Shown: positions 37,954 through 48,615 of the stretch, piece after piece | How the letters are laid out: every line of letters starts with the position of its first letter | How positions within the stretch are numbered: position 1 is the stretch's first letter | Origin: Erythrocercus mccallii | Lineage: Eukaryota > Chordata > Aves > Passeriformes > Dicruridae | DNA: 64,000 nucleotides | NCBI GenBank assembly: GCA_013397435.1 | Contig: VZRG01000161.1 | Location: forward strand, 379,684 to 443,683 | Reading direction: 5' to 3' | The notes under the pieces: model-generated | The model's input: only the letters and a program-made list of their open reading frames with translations | The model's database searches: none | Told to the model about the DNA's origin: nothing | Translations under genes and position numbers: made by a program

Positions 37954-38076
37954 CACAGTGCCTCCCTCGCCAGCCCCTCTCGCAGTGACACGCTCCAGTC
38001 TGGGGGTGGCAGGGCCAGCCGTGGGCGCAGTCACACCGCTCCTCGCAGCGCTTGCCGAAAAATCCCGGAGGGCAGG
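37948..38076 (-). CDS. MEGF6: MEGF6 exon E14, EGF-like repeat
   Basis: This 129-bp exon (43 residues) has acceptor TTGCCCCCAG|CC and donor AAAC|GTGAGT, phase 1 at both ends. The repeat reads ACPPGFFGKRCEERCDC, AHGWPCHPQTGACHCERG, WRGRHCDK, with eight cysteines. It is bracketed by repeats built from its own splice sites: a 56-bp minisatellite upstream and a duplicated donor downstream. Its protein is close to E15. From memory I cannot place a clear mammalian counterpart between the repeats matching E13 and E15, so it may be a lineage-specific duplicate, but that recall is uncertain. Confidence 0.92.
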
Positions 38077-38276
38077 CTGGGGGCAAGCAGAGAGAGCAAG
38101 GTTCTACTGGCTGAAATATCCCAGGGGACAGGCTGGGGGCAAGCAGAGAGAACAAGGTTCTACTGGCTGAAATATCCCAGGGGACAGGCTGGGGGCAAGC
38201 AGAGAGAACAAGGTTCTACTGGCTGAAATATCCCGGGGGACAGGCTGGGGGCAAGCAGAGAGAACAAGGTTCTACC
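38075..38276 (-). repeat. MEGF6: 56-bp minisatellite carrying decoy E14 acceptors
   Basis: Starts of the motif GGCTGGGGGCAAGCAGAGAG on the plus strand fall at 38,075, 38,131, 38,187 and 38,243, a spacing of exactly 56 bp. The first copy is the real E14 acceptor. The other three repeat that acceptor (TTGCCCCCAG on the minus strand) and then about 24 nt matching the first codons of E14. The copies differ from each other by only one or two bases. Confidence 0.95.
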
Positions 38277-39234
38277 TGCTGCCTGGGGAGCAGCCTCCAC
38301 TGGCCAGCATCCTCCTTGCCTGAGCTCCTGCTCAGGAGTATATTTAGCAGACTGTGTGGCCAGAAAAATGTCAGTGAAGGGAAAGATGCTAAAAATATTA
38401 GGAGTATTTAATGCTGGCTGCTAAAGAGTCTGCACAGGAAAGTTTGCAAAGACTGAGTGACAGCCTGGAGTGCAAATCCAGACGAGGTCCAGGTAGAGGG
38501 TGATGCTGTTTGCTTTGACACAAGTATGAACCTGTGTTTGAGGTTCATAGCTGTGGACAGCTGTTTGAGCAGTGGGAACTGTGCCTATAAACTCCTTCCA
38601 CCTCCCAGGTCCCTACAAAGTGACCAAAGGACATCCAGGGAGAGGGACACTGAGAAGGCTTTGCAGGTTGCACTGGTGGCTGAGGCTTTGTGAGTCCTCA
38701 GCACCTCAAGAGACCTCAGAGAGCTGCTTATGGCTTGCTAAAAACACAGCACCTCAGTGGCTGAGCTGAAAGCATGTTTTAAGTCACCTGTGTATGAGAT
38801 TTAACCCCTACTTCAGGGATTCAGATGGCTCTAAGCATGCCAAACAGCCGTGTCAAATCTGGGTTATGTGCCAGATCTGGACTATCTGAACCATCACAGT
38901 CCAGTTTGCTGAGCTCCCCTCAGTGACCCACAGAACCTCAGCAGCAGGTGGCTGATCTGGCAAATTCCCCTTAAAACTCCCTCCCGTTCTTGTGTGTTTA
39001 AGGCAGAGAAATACCTTGATTTTCTTAGCAGGCAGGGAACAGAGGGAGGAGGCGATAAAATGATTTGGACAAGGGCATGGTTGGGCAGAGACTTGCCCGT
39101 GGGTCTGAGATGGGGTGAGAGGGCATAAATCCTTATTGGCCTGCAGAATACTGGAAATTTAAGACAGAAAATCGAAAACTGGCAGAAATGGCTGATGGTT
39201 ACAAGGAAGGATTTGCAGAAGGAGCTGCCCTTAC
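38077..39234 (-). other. MEGF6: MEGF6 intron between E13 and E14
   Basis: This 1,158-bp intron contains the 56-bp minisatellite next to E14. The rest is unique sequence with nothing recognised. Confidence 0.8.
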
Positions 39235-39360
39235 CAACATCACAGCGGTCCCCGGTCCAGCCGGCGCGGCAGAGGCACTTCCCTGAGGGCTGGTCACACA
39301 CACCGTGGTGGCAGCTGCAGTTCTGCTCACAGCCCTCTCCAAACTGCCCATCCCCACACT
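39235..39360 (-). CDS. MEGF6: MEGF6 exon E13, EGF-like repeat
   Basis: This 126-bp exon (42 residues) has acceptor CATTTCAG|AG and donor GTTG|GTAAGG. The repeat reads ECGDGQFGEGCEQNCSC, HHGVCDQPSGKCLCRAG, WTGDRCDV. The C4-C5 loop is short (His-His-Gly-Val). The sequon Asn-Cys-Ser occurs after the third cysteine group. 'AGWTGDRC' parallels the mammalian 'AGWTGDKC' repeat I recall. It is 502 bp from E12. Confidence 0.95.
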
Positions 39361-39862
39361 CTGAAATGGGATGGGGGAGCCTGATGGGGGGCCAGGCTGG
39401 AGCAACCCCAGCAGGAACTCCCTCATGGCTCTGCAACATGATAAGCCACCTGAATTGGGCCTAAAAACTTTCAGTGAAGGAAATTTTGAAGCCTCCTTTG
39501 GCAAAATTCTCTAGAAATACACTGTTTTCCTCCTTCGGGATTTCTTTCTTGCTCCTTAAACAGAGCTCATTACCTATCTTCCCTGTTTCCAAGGGACAAA
39601 GAAGAGCTCATTCCCCTCCTCTGCCCAGCAAGTTTCCAGCACCATGGGTAAGCTCAAGAACCAATATCATGTCTCCCATCAGCCTTCTCATTTCTGACTA
39701 AACAACCCCATTTCTTTTTAGTTTCTCCCCACCTGACGTTTTCCATTCCTCTGTCTCCTTTTTCCTCCGGCTTGTCTCAAACCAGATCCCAGCACAAGTG
39801 AACTTCCTTTCAGAGAGACTGAACGGAGGTGCTGGAAGGGGTGGAGGGGTGCTGAGACTCAC
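39361..39862 (-). other. MEGF6: MEGF6 intron between E12 and E13
   Basis: The intron is 502 bp, unique sequence with no recognised element. Confidence 0.8.
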
Positions 39863-39991
39863 CCAGCTCGCAGGCTGTCCCCGTCCAGCCCTGGGGACAC
39901 TGGCACTGGCCGCTCACAGGGTCACAGGTGGCCTGGCCGTGGCAGAGGCAGCGCTGCAGGCAGTTCGCTCCGTACCACCCGGGGGGACAGG
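39863..39991 (-). CDS. MEGF6: MEGF6 exon E12, EGF-like repeat
   Basis: This 129-bp exon (43 residues) has acceptor CTTCACAG|CC and donor CTGG|GTGAGT. The repeat reads ACPPGWYGANCLQRCLC, HGQATCDPVSGQCQCPQG, WTGTACEL, with eight cysteines and the common CDPVSGQC motif. The flanking introns are 502 bp (downstream) and 2,094 bp (upstream, containing an LTR-like element). Confidence 0.95.
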
Positions 39992-42085
39992 CTGTGAAGA
40001 GAGGCAGGGAAAACCTTCCATCAGCAAGTGCAGGAGCAGGACAGAGGTTCAGCACCACCTCTCCCACCTTACAGCCTGTTGGATTGTACCTTTTTCTGAC
40101 CCAGAGATGGGGCAAGAGGCGTTTCAAAAACTTTTATTCTATTTTCAGTCTCATGCGAAGGGTGAGACAATAGAGATGTTACAATTCACGCCATCACAAT
40201 CAGAAGCCAAACTATTTCCTAATTACAATACATTATAAGCGTTTTTTGGCCTATCAGCTTTTGCCACACAATGCTGCTAATGCCTTAAAGCCAATCATCT
40301 AAAGTTACCCCTTGTGGGTCCTATTACAATACATCTTTCATAGTTCTATTTCTCCAAAGTATCTAGTCTATTTGCAAGGCCATCATTTGAAACTTGTTTC
40401 TAGTTCCATTTCTCTCTCAACAATGTCTGTCCTATTCCGTGGCATTTGTAAGTCAGCATTTTTTATCTCAAAGTCTGCATACAGATGCACACTATGTGAG
40501 CCTTCTGTCTGGCTTTGAGAATTCTCTACAAATCCATTTCCCACAACAGGGCTTCTGGCCCTGGAAGATCCTATGGGAGGCAAAACCAAGCAGAAATGAG
40601 GACACAACTGATAAGGAATCACTCTGACCATTGAAAAACTGGTCTTGGAACAAAGTAGGTGATGAAGTGAATTAGTGACCCACCAAATAACCTTGAGAGT
40701 TTCTGTTTGTACCTACAAACCCCATTTTTTGGTTCATTCCAGCTTTCTCAACACCAGGGAGCGTGGTTCTTGATTTCCCTGTTCTCAGAGTTTCTTTGTA
40801 CAGTCCTCTTAAAGTCACAGCTCCTTCTCTAACTGATCCTGCTGCCCACAGCTGGCTGATGACATTTCATAAGTTACCTGATTTTAATTAGGCAAGTCTA
40901 TTAATTCCTATCACAGCCAGTTTCTAGGGATAGAACCTAATTTTTTGGCAAAAAACCACACACCTTTGCCATGTGCCAGAGTGACACCTCTTTAAGACAG
41001 AAACAGAGGCAAGTTCTCACTTTGGAAAAGCACAGGCACCAGAGGAGGGCTCCCCAAGCCTCACACAATTATTCTACCTCCTCACTTCAAAGAGAAAGGA
41101 AATCCCCAAACATGTATTTAAAGAGAAAAGGTGTGTTTGAAACATCTTTTGTGACTTTCATTTCAGTTTTGTGCTTGTGGCCAAAATGAAAATTTAGGTC
41201 ATGGCTAACATGTCATCAAGAAGAGTTTGGTGCCTTCCCAATTTTTAAATCCTTCATGGAAAGGCTTCTTCATGTCAAGTTTTAAAAGGGCAATGTGCTA
41301 AATTTAAGTATCACTCTACCCCTGCCAGCTTTCATCCCCTTTTCCTAGCAATCCTCTCAGGATGCTGAAGGGCAGAGTCTGAGTGGAGGTGCTGACTCCA
41401 AATCCCTGCTCACCCAGGAGCACCCACAGCAGCATTCCCAGCTCCATGGTACTGCTGCCACCCCAGGGACCTCGTGGGGAAGGCACAAAACAGGGAAATT
41501 CTGCAAGAGGGATGGAGAAACTTCTCCTACTGCCTGGGATGCATGGATTAGGATGTGCACTGCAAGCCACAGTGCAGCCTTTCTTTGCCAGCCTCTTCTT
41601 AAGGCTCTGTGGAGCTGGGCTTATGTTTGAGCCTCACATATGGGTCTGATTGCCAAGGCTGGAAGGCTCAATGTCTTCAGCATGTTCTGGATTTAGGCTC
41701 TGTCTGGAACAGCACAAGGTAATGCCGGGGATCAGTGCATGGGACAGTAAAGCAGCCCATAGAAAGCCCATAGAAAAGAAACAGAGCTTCATTTCAGCAT
41801 CATAATTGGGAGTTTTATGGACCTCTTATCCCTTCATCAGCCTTCAAAATCAACTCTCTTTTCAGTTTATGGCTGATTCACCCCTCTGCCCTGCGCACAC
41901 TGGGATCCAACAGCACAGTGTCACGGATTAATTTAATGGACCAATTCACGTCACTGCGGATCCAAACCCAATGACAACACAGGGCAATGAGCTGAGAGCT
42001 AAAATACCAGTGAGCTTTCCCCAAATACAGGTTTTATTTTTCCCTCCTATAATCCATAGACAGGGGTTTGAATTTCCAACTGTAC
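39992..42085 (-). other. MEGF6: MEGF6 intron between E11 and E12
   Basis: This 2,094-bp intron contains an LTR-like element at 40,108-40,548. Sequence from about 40,550 to 40,930 has no recognised family and could be unique or old retroviral DNA. Confidence 0.7.
40108..40548 (-). mobile_element. Probable solo LTR of an avian endogenous retrovirus
   Basis: On the minus strand the element begins near TGTTGTGGGAAATGG and ends AGAATAAAAGTTTTTGAAAC...GCCCCA. This gives TG...CA ends, about 440 bp in length, and a poly(A) signal at about 40,133-40,138 close to the 3' end. The style matches LTRs common in songbird introns. I see no primer-binding site, gag or pol next to it, and no clear target-site duplication. 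It lies in the same orientation as MEGF6. Confidence 0.6.
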
Positions 42086-42214
42086 CTTCTTGGCAGGTGG
42101 CTCCTTTCCAGCCTGGGCTACAAAGGCACGTCCCAGTTACATGGTGACAGAGAGCTCCATTGTGACAGTGACAAGTGTTCCTGCAGCCTGGCCCATAGCT
42201 GTTCCCCTGGCAGG
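42086..42214 (-). CDS. MEGF6: MEGF6 exon E11, EGF-like repeat
   Basis: This 129-bp exon (43 residues) has acceptor CATTTCAG|CC and donor GAAG|GTACAG. Joined to the final C of E10 the first residue is Pro: PCQGNSYGPGCRNTCHC, HNGALCHHVTGTCLCSPG, WKGATCQE. The opening Gln-Gly-Asn-Ser-Tyr replaces the usual Pro-x-Gly-x-Tyr/Phe. All eight cysteines are present. The intron upstream is 5,061 bp. Confidence 0.95.
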
Positions 42215-42359
42215 CTGAAATGACAGAATTCCATAAAACCCCATCAGGAAGCATCCAAGGAAGCAGAGAGCAAGTGTGAGACATCACTCAGTGCCAGAGA
42301 AATCACATTGGAGCACAGCTCCAATGATATTTTTCAGATCATAAGGGTGCCAAAGTCCA

Positions 42360-42545
42360 TATGGAATCTCATTAAGGTTGGAAAAGATCTTCAAGATCAT
42401 CAGTTCAACCTTTGGCCAAATACCATCATGATCCTTAAACCAAATCAAAAAGTGATTTGGTCTACTCATGTAGTCCATGTGTCTGCTCTTTTTTTGAACA
42501 CCTCAAGGAATGGTGACTTCACCATCCCTGGAAATACATACATAC
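42360..42545 (-). mobile_element. CR1 LINE 3' fragment
   Basis: Inverted CR1 tail: 'AAGGTTGGAAAAGATCTTCA', 'AGATCATCAGTTCAACCTTT' and, further in, 'AATGGTGACTTCACCATCCC'. It is followed by a short CATA run at about 42,537-42,550. Confidence 0.85.
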
Positions 42546-42574
42546 ATATAAACCCCCATATATTTACCATGAAA

Positions 42575-42640
42575 CAATAATTGAGGTTTGAAAAAACCTT
42601 TAAGATCATCAACTGTTAACTCAGCACTGCTAAGCCCAAA
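42575..42640 (-). mobile_element. Short CR1 LINE tail
   Basis: A second, shorter inverted tail ('TTTAAGATCATCAACTGTTA', then 'ACTCAGCACTGCTAAG') lies immediately beyond the CR1 fragment at 42,360-42,545. It may be an independent insertion. Confidence 0.7.
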
Positions 42641-44857
42641 ATAGCAGCTAATACATAAACTGCAAAAGGTATTTTAAAAAAAAATTCTGCAAATTAAGAT
42701 CACACAAACTGAAACTGCTGTGCAACACTCGCAGTTTAGAGATAATGTGTCTTATGAAAGCCTAACATAATAATGTGGGTTAAAAATATGTATCACAGCC
42801 CATTCTGAAGAGGTTTCTATCGAGGGGCTGGATCACTGGGGGTGACGGATCAGCTCTCACCCCTTGCTTTGCAGAACGTCTTTGTGCTAAACTAATGGTC
42901 CAGCAGAACCGCCAGCCTGACAGCCCCGGTATTTATTTGCATCCTGCTAAGAGAACTGACAACTTCATTGTCTTCAGTGTTCATTTTTCACAGCTGGGTG
43001 CCTCTGCTCACCCAGACTCTCATTCTTTGGTCAGAGAGGGGTGATATTTTCAATGAGTTTGGTTAAGCAGCTGGCTCCCAGGTGAAAACTTAACGCAGTC
43101 ATCTCGCAAGCAAACGCTCCGCTTTCAGTGCTGCTGCCTGAGAAAAATGGCAGTGATAAAATTCCTGCAGTCTCCATTGCACTGGAGATTTGGATAGCTT
43201 TGAATGGTGGAAAACAAACAGTTCTGCTACCCTGTTTTCTTCAGATAGCATCCCAAATAATACAAAAGGGATTGATGGAGCTGGATCACCTCCTTGCAAG
43301 GTTTTTGTTCTGCATTTCTGGGGCTCCTGTCAGAGCCCCTCATCCCTGCAGCACTTCTGGCATGCACTGCAGAGGCAAAAAAAGCCTGGGTCCCTGATCC
43401 AGAGGAGTGTCCTGCACTCGGTGAATGTGACATCTTCCACATTTCACAGCCAAACAGTGAATTTTCACCAAACTTCTCTGCCTTTCAGAGTGTCAGTGAA
43501 CATTATGCAGTCCCTGGGGACAGAAGGGAGGGTGTGAAACCACCTTGATCTTGGAGGTGAACTTGGTTGACAGTCTCTGACCCATTCTCAGCCCTTTTCT
43601 CCCCATCTTAGGACTTCCAGCTTCTCAGCCTGGTTCTCAGACACCATTTCTCTCAGGACTTCTTTTCCACACTGCTCGTTCTTGTCATCGCTTGGACCCC
43701 ATCCACGTTGAAACCACAAGAAAGAGCAGGAGCTCAGTCCCATCGCAGCTAAAAGTTTGTTCTGCAAATGAAGCTTGGTTGCCAAGTGAAAAGTTCAGCA
43801 CATCTACAGAGCTCTGGCTCAGTTTTTGGGAGGAGAACTAAATATTTCCACAACACAGACCAGAACTATAGCACAACCAAGCCAAAGGAAAAACCAGCTC
43901 ATCACCAGATGCCCTGACTGGTTACCAGTGGTTTGTGTGAGGTTTTTGGAGTGTGTGTGCAAAGCTCTTGTTACATTTACCAAAAAGACAATAGAGTGTT
44001 TCAGTGAAAATTCTGGCAAGAAAGCAGAAATTTATGGAGAAGAAAATTTTAACTATTCTACTGGGTAGACAAAAATGGTTTTTTTGCTTCCTGGTGGGAC
44101 AATCCTGGTTTTCAAAGTACTTTTCTGAAGATTAAGGACAAAAGTGACATTCTGAAGCTATTTCATGGAGTTCCACAACTGAATGTACAAATATCCCTGG
44201 GCCTTTTCTTTCTTCACGATGAGAGAAGAGGGATAATTTAACCCAAAGGTTTAAATTAATAGATTTCTTCCTGGTTCAAAATTTTCCTCTTGATGTCTTT
44301 CCTCTGCTAGAGGAGGATTTGTTTGCAGTCTTTAAAATCCCTTTTTGCAAGCAGAGTAAGGAACACATGAAACTGGAGAGTTTTCTTCCGGGCTAGAACT
44401 CAACAGCCATCAAAAGTGCCCATGAGCACAGGAAAATGATTGGCTCTAATACTCTATAGGGTGTCCAGTAGCTTTGTTTTCAAGTGACTCCTGTGGATTA
44501 TTCTCCACAAAATGAAGCTTTAGCTTTAAAAGAACAGAGAATTTTCAAATTCAAGTGCTTGCACACCATGAAATGTTAAACCCCTGTTATCAGTGCCTCT
44601 GGCTGAGCAAATCTTTCTGTAGTCATGTGTTTTTCAAACCAGTGTGGTCTCTTTTTTACCACAAGGACCCACTTCAGTGAAGATTCTGCTGAGCTCCAAC
44701 ACTCCAGAAAGAGGCATGTTTAGTACTGATAGAATTAAGGCAAAATTCAGATGTCGAATCGTGTACATCTGCTACAGACCATATGCAACACGAGATTTTT
44801 GGAGGGTTTGGTTGGGTTTTTTTAAGTTTGCAAACTTTGGATGAATTTGCAGTGAAT

Positions 44858-45000
44858 CAGAATAGTTTAGGTTGGAAGGGGCCCTAAAGAGCATCAGTTT
44901 CCAATCCCCTGTCATGAACAGGGATGCCACTACTAGATCAGGTTGCTCCTTCCACCCAATCTGGCCTTGAACACTTCCAGGGACAGAGTACACAGAAGGG
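44858..45000 (-). mobile_element. CR1 LINE 3' fragment
   Basis: Inverted CR1 tail: 'AGTTTAGGTTGGAAGGGGCC', 'AACAGGGATGCCACTACTAG', 'ATCAGGTTGCTCC' and 'TGGCCTTGAACACTTCCAGG'. Confidence 0.9.
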
Positions 45001-47275
45001 AAGGTTACATCTCTATCACAAAGAAATGCCAAATGTCAGGTCCTCGTTCCTGTATCACTGAGGTATCACAGCACTCAGTGAAACAGTCCCAAAAAAAAAA
45101 AAAAAGTCAAAGAATAGGCATCATACTTTTCCTAAGCCTCTTTCTTGGAAACCGAAAATACCTCAGGTGGACACTCAAAAAAAATCCCCAAATAAAATCC
45201 CTGAGCACAAACTGATGCTGAGGCAGAGCTTGCTTGGCAGATTTCACCCCAGATTAACATAATTCATTTTCAAACAACTGAAACCCATGGTCTGGTAATG
45301 GAAAGCATTAGGCAGCTTCAACAAAAGGCATCACTGTCCGTATTGCCTGTAATTAGATAGCAGAGTATAAAACTCACTGCATGGCTGGCTTAGGATCAAT
45401 TCAAATCCCATGATGCCAAAATTATTCCTCAATATCCTCCAGCACATTGCCTGCAATCTGATTACTTCCACACGAGTGCTGTCCTTCCAGCTGCTGGAGC
45501 TGGCGGGTCCCAGGAACAGGCAAGGTGAATATTAAACACCCTGGGAGGATGGGGAGTGCTGAGCTGTCTCCCACCCCTAGCTGCTTTCCTCAGAGCAGCT
45601 CTGGAGCAGCGTGGACGAGGCCCAGTTGTAAAATCAAAATGAAGATCCCTCACTTAGCCAAGAGAAAAGGAGGAGACACCCTGCGCTGTTAAGTGACCTC
45701 TGTCTCTCACTCACAGAGGCCTCGGAGGCTTTGGCACCTTCACCAGCAGGAGGAATAAATCAGCCCAGCACAAAGCTCTAATGGCTCTGGCACGAGATAA
45801 TAATTAGGGTTTTTTCCCTAATGTGAGTAGGGCAGGGCACCAGGGGCCATGGAGAAGGAGCTGCATTTCTTAATTGAATTTAATGAAATGTCTAGCAAAG
45901 CTTCCCATCCCTAATGCTAAGGATTGGGGAAGGGGCAAGGACACATTGCCAATGCTGTGTCTCTACAGGAAAAACAGGCTGTGACCAAGAAGCAAATATT
46001 GTACCTGTTCAGCAGCACCCCTTCTGATCTGTGGGATGGCTAAGGGGCTCTGGTCTGCTTTTGCTCTCTGCTCACTCCATTAATCTACACACAAAGGCTG
46101 AGTTGCCACCAGCATCTTCAGCAGGTGGGAGGTGCAGAGCCAAGTGTTCCTGTAGGAGGGCATGAGGAGGCAAAAAACCTGCAGTGGTGGGATGTTAGGA
46201 AAAGCGTCTAAAATTGACAAGGTTCTGCAGAACTGACCCACCTGTAAACAAAAGAGCAGGGGATTTTGCAGGAGAAGCCTTCTCAGAAGATGGGCTGTGT
46301 TGAGTGGTGGGGGAAAATATTATGAAGAGCAAGCACTGCCCTCAAACAGGGCTGATGATAAAATAGTGTATGGCTGGAGAACAGCACTGCCTCAACACAA
46401 GCCACATTTCTCTCAATTTTCTACACTAAACCCCTTTTCTATTGCAGAAAGCCACCACCACCCATCAATTAAAGAAGTGTTCCCTAAGGGAGCTGGCTCG
46501 TTGTGAGGCTGCCCTGGAGCCCAGCTCTACAGCCCACTCCTGCAGACAGCACTCGTATTTTCAAAAGGAAGCTCAGACCATGACATCATCCTAAAGGAAA
46601 ACAAAAAAAAGTTGAGAAGCTAAAACCTGAAAATCTTAAAACAACCCTCTTATTTGCTAAACTTTGCAAACAGGCTCAGTGATCTCCATATGTAATTCTA
46701 TGCAGCTAAAGAAAATAACCTAATTTCCCGCAAAATGCAGTGAAAAAATTCTCAGAGTAGCCAATTTTACATATCTATACACACGTGCACTTTGTTAGCT
46801 TAAAAACTGTGAGATGATCCATACTTGTGAACATCTAGGAAGCTGACATTTATTTTAAAACAAAAAAAATTTCTAATAATTATTTTTAAAAACTATTTTG
46901 TCACGCTCAAAAAGCAAAATAGTCCCAGCTCTGATTTTTCCACTTTGCGCATTTGTAATCTGACACTTTGTAACTGACAATTAGATGAGATACACCAGAA
47001 ACAGATACACAACATTTAATCTCCTAATGGCACACAAAAATAAAAAGCAGGGAGTTGTCATATGGCAGGAGACAGCTCTGCTATTTAAAACCTGATGCTT
47101 ATCACGCTTGACGAGTTAAAAAATAAATTAAAAAAAAAAAAAGAAAAAGAGCTGATGATTTTACACCAAAAATGGTTCCCTTTTTTTGGCATCTCTGGGA
47201 AGAAACGTGACTTATGTGAAGGTGTGCCCCGTCAGGGCACTCTCAGAGGGGGTTTGGGAGCAGGGGTGTACGTAC

Positions 47276-47404
47276 GCTGCTCGCAGCTCTCCCCCAGCCA
47301 GCCCGGGAGGCAGCGACACGAGCCCAGCACGTGGTCACAGCCAGCAGCATTCTTGCACTTGCACACCTGGTGGCAGTCAATCCCAAAGAATCCGTCTGGA
47401 CAAG
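47276..47404 (-). CDS. MEGF6: MEGF6 exon E10, EGF-like repeat
   Basis: This 129-bp exon (43 residues) has acceptor ATTTCCAG|CT and donor CAGC|GTACGT. The repeat reads ACPDGFFGIDCHQVCKC, KNAAGCDHVLGSCRCLPG, WLGESCEQ. The donor contains GTAC twice in a row (GTACGTAC). Use of the second GT would add four bases and break the frame, so the first is chosen. Eight cysteines are intact. The exon is isolated by introns of about 5 and 5.7 kb. Confidence 0.94.
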
Positions 47405-48489
47405 CTGGAAATGCAAAACATTCCTTTTTAGCACAGTTCCTGCTTCTGTTTTGTTTTTTTTCTGCATGAACTCCATCTCATCTTTTCACAAGATGCTTAA
47501 GAACCAAAGTTGCATCAAGGGTTAAGCCTGCCCAGTTCTGCTACGTGCATCTTGGAGAAATGTGACCCTTTTACACAAGCAAAAGATTTCTGCACAGGAA
47601 AACAGGGCTGAGAATATTGAAAAGCCATAAAACAAATAAGAGAATGGAGCTGGGTTCACACAAGCTGTTTCTTGTGTCTCTGTAATGGACAGAGGAAATA
47701 ATTCAACATAACATAAGAGTCCAGGGCCATCCCTGCTGACCTCTCTCCTTTTGGAAATGCAAAACCTCTGCTCCCATTTACTGTCCTGACACTTTTCTAA
47801 AGGTTCTTCAACAGTGAACCGAAGCCACAGTGGTGCAGTTCAGTGCTGAAATGAAAAACTGGCAACATGAATGAAAGTAGAGAAAACCAAGACAAATTAA
47901 ACATAGCAAAACAACCCCAGGGAGACAAAGGAGCTCTGCACCTACATCTGGAGCTGAACCTGGACTAAGGAAGAGCAGCCCCATGGATTCAATTTTTATC
48001 TGTATCAGTGCTTACCACAGTGAAAATAAGGACTTGTCAGTGGGCCACATCATACCCCAAATGCTGCATTACAGCAACACGTAGGCTGCTGTGCAGAGCT
48101 TAAAAATACGTCTTAATTTAACCTCTGTGTGTGTGTTTAGATTATATAAATGCATATATTATGTCACACAGTACAGTATATTATGTTACACTGAGTAATA
48201 ACAAACCTGTAGATACACAACTGTCCATCATTCTTTTCATAAAATCCCTGATCAACCTCAAGAGTGATGGTGCTTGTGAAATAAGCAGTAGTTGAGTAAA
48301 ACTTATCTCTTTGTCCTCCTTGTTCAATATAAACTTGTATTTAAAATCCAATCCTCACACTTCTACCACGTAATCGAAACGACTGGATTCCCAAGAGAAT
48401 CTCACAATGATTTTCATCATCTACACTGACCAACAACCCTCCACACTAATTCACAGCTCTCTGCCAGGTCAGAGTAACACTGGTGTCAT

Positions 48490-48615
48490 CAAAGAATGGT
48501 TTAGGTTGAAAGGGACCTTAAAGATCATCTGCCATCAACGCCCCTGCCATGGGCAGGGACACCTTGCACTAGTCCAGGCTGCTCCAAGCCCCATCCAAGC
48601 TGGCCTTGAATATTT
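48490..48615 (-). mobile_element. CR1 LINE 3' fragment
   Basis: Inverted CR1 tail: 'AAGAATGGTTTAGGTTGAAA', 'GGGACCTTAAAGATCATCTG', 'CCATGGGCAGGGACACCTTG' and 'CCAGGCTGCTCCAAGCCCCA'. Confidence 0.92.

Larger units (their letters stand above)
42215..47275 (-). other. MEGF6: MEGF6 intron between E10 and E11
   Basis: This 5,061-bp intron contains CR1 fragments at 42,360-42,545, 42,575-42,640 and 44,858-45,000. Short A runs lie near 45,091-45,105 and 47,130-47,150. No EGF-like coding sequence is visible inside it. Confidence 0.8.

Noticed and set aside
38075..38276. CRISPR-like array
   Set aside because: The periodic 56-bp units are directly adjacent and include the spacer-like part in each repeat, so it is a minisatellite in a vertebrate intron, not a CRISPR array.
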